Shown here: piece after piece, positions 33,947 to 34,877 of the stretch
How the letters are laid out: every line of letters begins with the position of its first letter
Position numbering within the stretch: the stretch's first letter is position 1
Assembly (NCBI RefSeq): GCF_010672455.1
Contig: NZ_JAAHGO010000062.1
Span: 1 to 34,877, forward strand
Direction of reading: 5' to 3'
Length of the DNA stretch: 34,877 nt
From: Okeania sp. SIO2C9
Lineage (GTDB): Bacteria > Cyanobacteriota > Cyanobacteriia > Cyanobacteriales > Microcoleaceae
The notes under the pieces: model-generated
Told to the model about the DNA's origin: nothing
The model's input: only the letters and a program-made list of their open reading frames with translations
The model's database searches: none
Position numbers and translations under genes: made by a program

Positions 33947-34877
33947 TGTAGAACTGAAAATATCTAATTCCCACTCAAATTTTTTCTGGTTAAAAGTTGA
34001 GTCTTCTCAGAGTTTGAATGGCTATGAGTTGTTAATTTTCTCTAGATTACTTTCTGAGGGTAATTGATTTTTTTGTCTCGCCTAGAGTCAGAGTTCAAAT
34101 ATATGTGTCACCTGACTTTTGATTGTAGAAAAAATCAAAATATCGCCAAATTTTCCCATATATATATAGATGTATAGAGAGTATTTAGATTTGGTAGTGA
34201 ATTTTCTTTAGTAGAGCTAAAGATATCTAATTCCCACTCAAATTTTTTCTGGTTAAAAGTTGAGTCCTCTCCGAATTTGAATGGCTGTGAGTTGTTAATT
34301 TTCTCTAGATTACTTTCCGAGGGTAATTGATTTTTTTGTCTCGCCTAGAGTCAGAGTTCAAATATATGTGTCACCTGACTTTTGATTGTAGAAAAAATCA
34401 AAATATCGCCAAATTTCCAAATATACTGCTCTAGATATTTATAGATGTATGGGAGATGATTGGGCTTTGTTGTTAATTTTCTTTAGTTGAGTTATCTCAG
34501 AATTTGAATGGCTGTAAATTGTTGATTTTCTCTAGATTACTTTCTGAGGGTAATTGATTTTTTTGTCTCGGCTAGAATCAGGTTTTAAATATATACTTCA
34601 CCTGACTTTTGACTTGAGAAAAAATCAAAATATCGCCAAATTTCCAAATATACTGCTCTAGATATTTATAGATGTATGGGAGATGATTGGGTTTTGCTGT
34701 TAATTTTCTTTAGTAGAGCTGAAAATATCTCATTCCTACTCAATTTTTTCTGGTTAAAAGTTGAGTCTTCTCAGAGTTTGAATGGCTATGAGTTGTTAAT
34801 TTTCTCTAGATTACTTTCCGAGGGTAATTGATTTTTTTGTCTCGCCTAGAGTCAGAGTTCAAATATATGTGTCACCT
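33947..34877. repeat. ~260-bp tandem array, four units, runs off the window
   Basis: GAATGGCT recurs at 34017, 34279, 34506 and 34780. Spacings are 262, 227 and 274 because the third unit lacks the GGTTAAAAGTTGAG part. Each unit has TCTCTAGATTACTTTC, GGGTAATTGATTTTTTTGTC, and TTTTGATT paired with AATCAAAA across 8 bases. It lies upstream of the large fusion gene. No coding frame. Confidence 0.85.

Overview
The window looks like an AT-rich filamentous marine cyanobacterium of the Trichodesmium/Okeania/Moorea type. The evidence is about a dozen HIP1 octamers (GCGATCGC), many heptanucleotide STRR repeats, several miniature elements, low coding density and the gene families present. The genus assignment is inference. 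Nearly all genes lie on the minus strand.

Layout. 1-690: a 137-bp tandem array built from sequence resembling the 3' end of the next gene. 786-2624: polytopic GT-C-like membrane protein. 3245-4300: exported cyclase-family protein. 4691-5437: type II thioesterase. 6008-6883: rfbD. 6925-8172: a conserved cyanobacterial gene split by a small repeat element and also carrying a nonsense codon. 8190-9705: an 11-copy 138-bp array. 9796-10341: rfbC. 10846-11706: methyltransferase. 12011-12390: dead IS200/IS605-type transposase. 12907-14784: second GT-C-like protein, a paralogue of the first. 15040-15645: a ~129-bp array. 16017-24557: peptide export region. 24558-28259: mostly repeats, with one gene remnant carrying two in-frame stops. 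28260-33737: an 1825-residue fusion of methyltransferase, twenty 34-residue repeats, GT4 and GT2. 33947 to the end: a ~260-bp array.

Function. One theme is cell-surface polysaccharide: dTDP-rhamnose synthesis (rfbC, rfbD), two zinc-ribbon methyltransferase domains, GT4/GT2 domains and two GT-C-like membrane proteins. The second theme is the best candidate for a little-described system. Two homologous short peptides with leaders ending LDQVAGG and LDQVVGG lie beside a small DUF6887-like gene, a 740-residue HlyD-type adaptor with two long 7-residue repeat blocks, a 1000-residue ABC exporter (cNMP-binding domain, C39-like domain, TM domain, NBD) and a parvulin-type isomerase without a signal peptide. 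The C39-like domain appears to lack its catalytic Cys, so leader removal must be explained some other way or may not happen.

The DNA itself is notable. Almost every short microsatellite has a period of exactly 7 bp although the heptamers differ. Small mobile elements have split or truncated at least three genes. Repeat DNA has been taken in frame into two paralogous membrane-protein genes.
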